A stretch of 64,000 nt of DNA, taken from assembly GCA_004123355.1 (NCBI GenBank), contig SCHM01000001.1, positions 1,480,001 through 1,544,000 of the forward strand, written 5' to 3'. This DNA comes from Amphirosellinia nigrospora. Taxonomy: Eukaryota; Ascomycota; Sordariomycetes; Xylariales; Xylariaceae. Under the pieces are notes generated by a model. It was given only the letters and a program-made list of their open reading frames with translations, ran no database searches and was not told the DNA's origin. Shown here piece after piece: positions 61,615 to 64,000 of this stretch. Every line of letters starts with the position of its first letter. The stretch's first letter is position 1. A program made the translations under genes and the position numbers.

Positions 61615-64000
61615 GATGACTGATGGTCGTGGAGTTATACCGGTTTCTTGAGTGATCGAAGTGTTGAGCAGATGCGAGAGGTCCAGCCAGAGGGTATCGT
61701 CTTTAAAACAGGATCAGGAAGGACTGCACTTTTGCTGTCTTTGTCTGGCAAGGAGAGAGAAGTGTTGGTCCTAGTGCGGTGTTGGGACTGGGATTTGGGA
61801 TTTCCAGCCTCTTATTTCGTGTCACGAAGGAAGGTGGTGAGCAGCGTGTTGGTCCAGGGAAAATGAATGTATATGGGTGAGCACTGCTCAGTTCGAATGA
61901 ATGTACGACGAGGATGGAGAACCGAAAAGGTGAGGTGGGAGAGAGAGGCCGGGGCAGGGAGAGGAAAGGAATAATAATCCTTTATTATAAGTGCCTTACA
62001 ACGAAAGCCCTGTCAGCCCGGAAAGAAAAGCTGATAGCCAGAGGACAGGAGCTGGGTTTGGGGCTGTGATTGGGTCCGGCTGGGGCGCCATTCACAGTAT
62101 CTTGCTGCCCATATACTGTATAGAGGTACTTCGTCTACACTGCTGGTGTGCGCATGCGACACACCTCGGAACGCTACCCTACTCAGGTACCATGGTAGGA
62201 TTAAAGCCACAGTGGCACACAGAAAGGACCAGGGCAAGGACAAGGGACTAGCTCGGAACACGGGAAAGCAAATGAGAGGACGGAAACAGGAAACGAGCAT
62301 GTTCTTCGATCTTGGTGTGTTTGTCGGCCAATGGTGTGTGGACCGAGCTGAAACAGCCCAGCTCTGCTAGATACCCAGGTAGTTGGAGCACTGTAAGTGC
62401 ACTGTAAGCGTAAGTGCTGAGTCCTGCCACTGTAAGTACAGTTGTCAGCTTCCCCTCTCTCTCTTTTTTTCTCCTTCTCTCTTTCACCCTCTTCTCCTCT
62501 TTTGTGCCATCTGTGGCGCCAACAGGATGATACCCAAGCCAGGTGTGGCGTGCAGCCGGCCTACAATCAATGGTTCGCAGTCTGCTGTATGTAAGTACAC
62601 TACTACCGGCCTCCATTTCCAACACGACAATATGTGGTATCCATATAGCGTGGAGTTCATTTCACTATCCACTCCGCCGGACCGCTGGCTAAAGACGAGC
62701 GACGTAAATAAAAAAAAACACACAAAGTGGTTGCCTCTTCTCTTGCCCCTTCTCTCTCTCTCGGCCATTGAGTTTCCCTTGGTTGGGCCCGCAGCTAATG
62801 CAAGGCACCGATCCGCCTGTCAGCACGTCGTGGCCAATTATATCCATCTCTTGACCCCTGACAGGGATCTGGTTGGGTCCAGGAAGCGTAGCACGCATTC
62901 CCGTACCTAGCGATCCTGGGCCAGTCCGGCATATGCAGGGGTCGGGGCCAGGGTAAGAAATAAGACTTTTTTTTTCTTCGAATTGAACAGCGCAGCACTG
63001 CCCCCAAGAGCTGGCCACGCAGGCACACTACTGTCCAGATACAGTACTTACTGTACATAGTAGTGTACCGTACAGGATAGAGGGAGGGAAATGCTGTCTT
63101 AATTCCCGCCGTTCAGCCGTTTCGCTGATCTCCATTAAGCCTGAGATATATGCACAAAGAGCAGAGCTGAGACAATTGGCTTTTGGGGGCTTTGCAAAGA
63201 AGAAAATGCAGAGAAAACGATGACATGGCAGACCTGTTGGGCTCGCTGGTTCTAATTGCATTAGTGCGCAGTTCTCAACCTGTCGTGAGACCGTCCGATG
63301 ATCTTTTCTGTCAATTTAAAACCGGGTCGGAGGCCACGAAGACTTGGTGGCCGGCCACGTCGCTGGTAGACTAAGGCCGCGTGCTATGTGTCCACCATGG
63401 CGCCTTACAGCAGTACTCAGCTATGTCAGGTTCATTCGAGAGGCGCGGAAAGCGATCCGGAGCGCGCAGCAAAAGCTGATCAGGCAAGCTGTTGTACAAG
63501 TCATATGTCTTTTGCCCAAGGACTTGACAACCTATGCATTCATTCAGGTTTTTTAACGTAATGAATTGCGGTACCTGCATCAGGTTGTACACCAGCAAAA
63601 CGCCCGAGCCCTATGTGCAATGTAGGAAGGGTTCTCTCTTATACGCATATATCTTCAACTAACCTACAGTGCTTCTGGCTACCACAAACCGCACACGGCA
63701 GGGAATCTTGTTTATCTTTTTCCCTTAATGACGCCGTATTGAGGCCGTGGATCCGGGATATTATAACAACACCCAAGATTGACGTACATATACGTACGTA
63801 CTGTATCTACGGTTCGTAGACCGCGCACGTGTGAAAGGAAATCCTAGCGTGTTTATTTATATAAGCTTAAAAGGCCGGGATGATCGAACCGAGATGAGAG
63901 ACAACGGGATCCTCTCCGCACTGTCACTATCCGACGGATCTCCGGCTACGAAATCGAGGAAGGGAACGTGGGCATGGCACCACATCGCGGGTCGCAATCG
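61615..64000. other. 2.4-kb right end, no supported gene
   Basis: The left part should be the promoter of the gene starting at 61614. The rest has only short open frames without domains. At the extreme right edge an open minus-strand frame runs from the window end to a stop at about 63857 and could be the 3' end of a gene outside the window; this is too short to call. Confidence 0.5.

Noticed and set aside
1-64000. CRISPR array, prokaryotic operon, prophage or plasmid origin
   Set aside because: No direct-repeat/spacer pattern or bacterial gene context; all supported genes are fungal with spliceosomal introns.

Overview
The window looks like nuclear DNA of a filamentous ascomycete (Pezizomycotina, most likely a Sordariomycete). 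Genes carry short 50-70 bp GT-AG introns, some with visible CTAAC/CTAAT-type branch sites. The gene set (SepH-type septation kinase, Ste7-type MAPKK, Spt6, Osh3, Flc flavin carrier, Ccz1, GH35 galactosidase, an Asp f 7-like secreted protein) is typical of moulds. No prokaryotic, organellar or viral gene was recognised.

Layout. 1-2175: 3' part of a divergent homoaconitase gene. 3949-5188: secreted Cys-containing protein with a 90-bp minisatellite coding tail. 6105-11076 (-): sepH/cdc7 kinase. 11.1-27.0 kb: a gene-poor island with two small paralogous velvet-like genes (15408-16226 - and 24179-24741 +), two intron-containing tRNA-Phe genes in inverted orientation (19.0 and 20.5 kb) and several old dispersed repeats. 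27041-28764 (-): coiled-coil protein. 29233-30244 (+): HAD phosphatase. 30970-32693 (-): ste7 MAPKK. 34471-38924 (+): spt6. 38.9-41.4 kb: repeat-bearing spacer with two ~240-bp direct repeats. 41412-43594 (-): STAND-type N-terminal domain joined to a WD-like C-terminus. 45154-48276 (+): osh3. 48990-51004 (+): GH35. 53275-55582 (+): flavin carrier. 56708-59152 (+): ccz1. 60751-61614 (-): secreted double-psi beta-barrel protein. 61.6-64.0 kb: no supported gene.

The housekeeping genes cover signalling (SepH, Ste7), chromatin transcription (Spt6), membrane traffic and lipid exchange (Osh3, Ccz1, Flc) and secreted enzymes. They are independent fungal transcription units, not an operon or an evident biosynthetic cluster.

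Most conserved genes are broken by single-base frameshifts, and wherever the neighbouring frames can be compared the lesion is one missing base, usually in a G or C run. Essential genes (spt6, sepH) are hit several times and the tRNA copies show the same kind of loss, so uncorrected assembly or sequencing errors are more likely than pseudogenes. CDS coordinates below therefore give whole-gene spans that bridge introns and these lesions.

The most biologically interesting items are the velvet-like paralogue pair with a shared intron position, the repeat family lying beside both of them, the minisatellite secreted protein, the NACHT-less STAND-like/WD gene, and the homoaconitase with a substituted active-site histidine.
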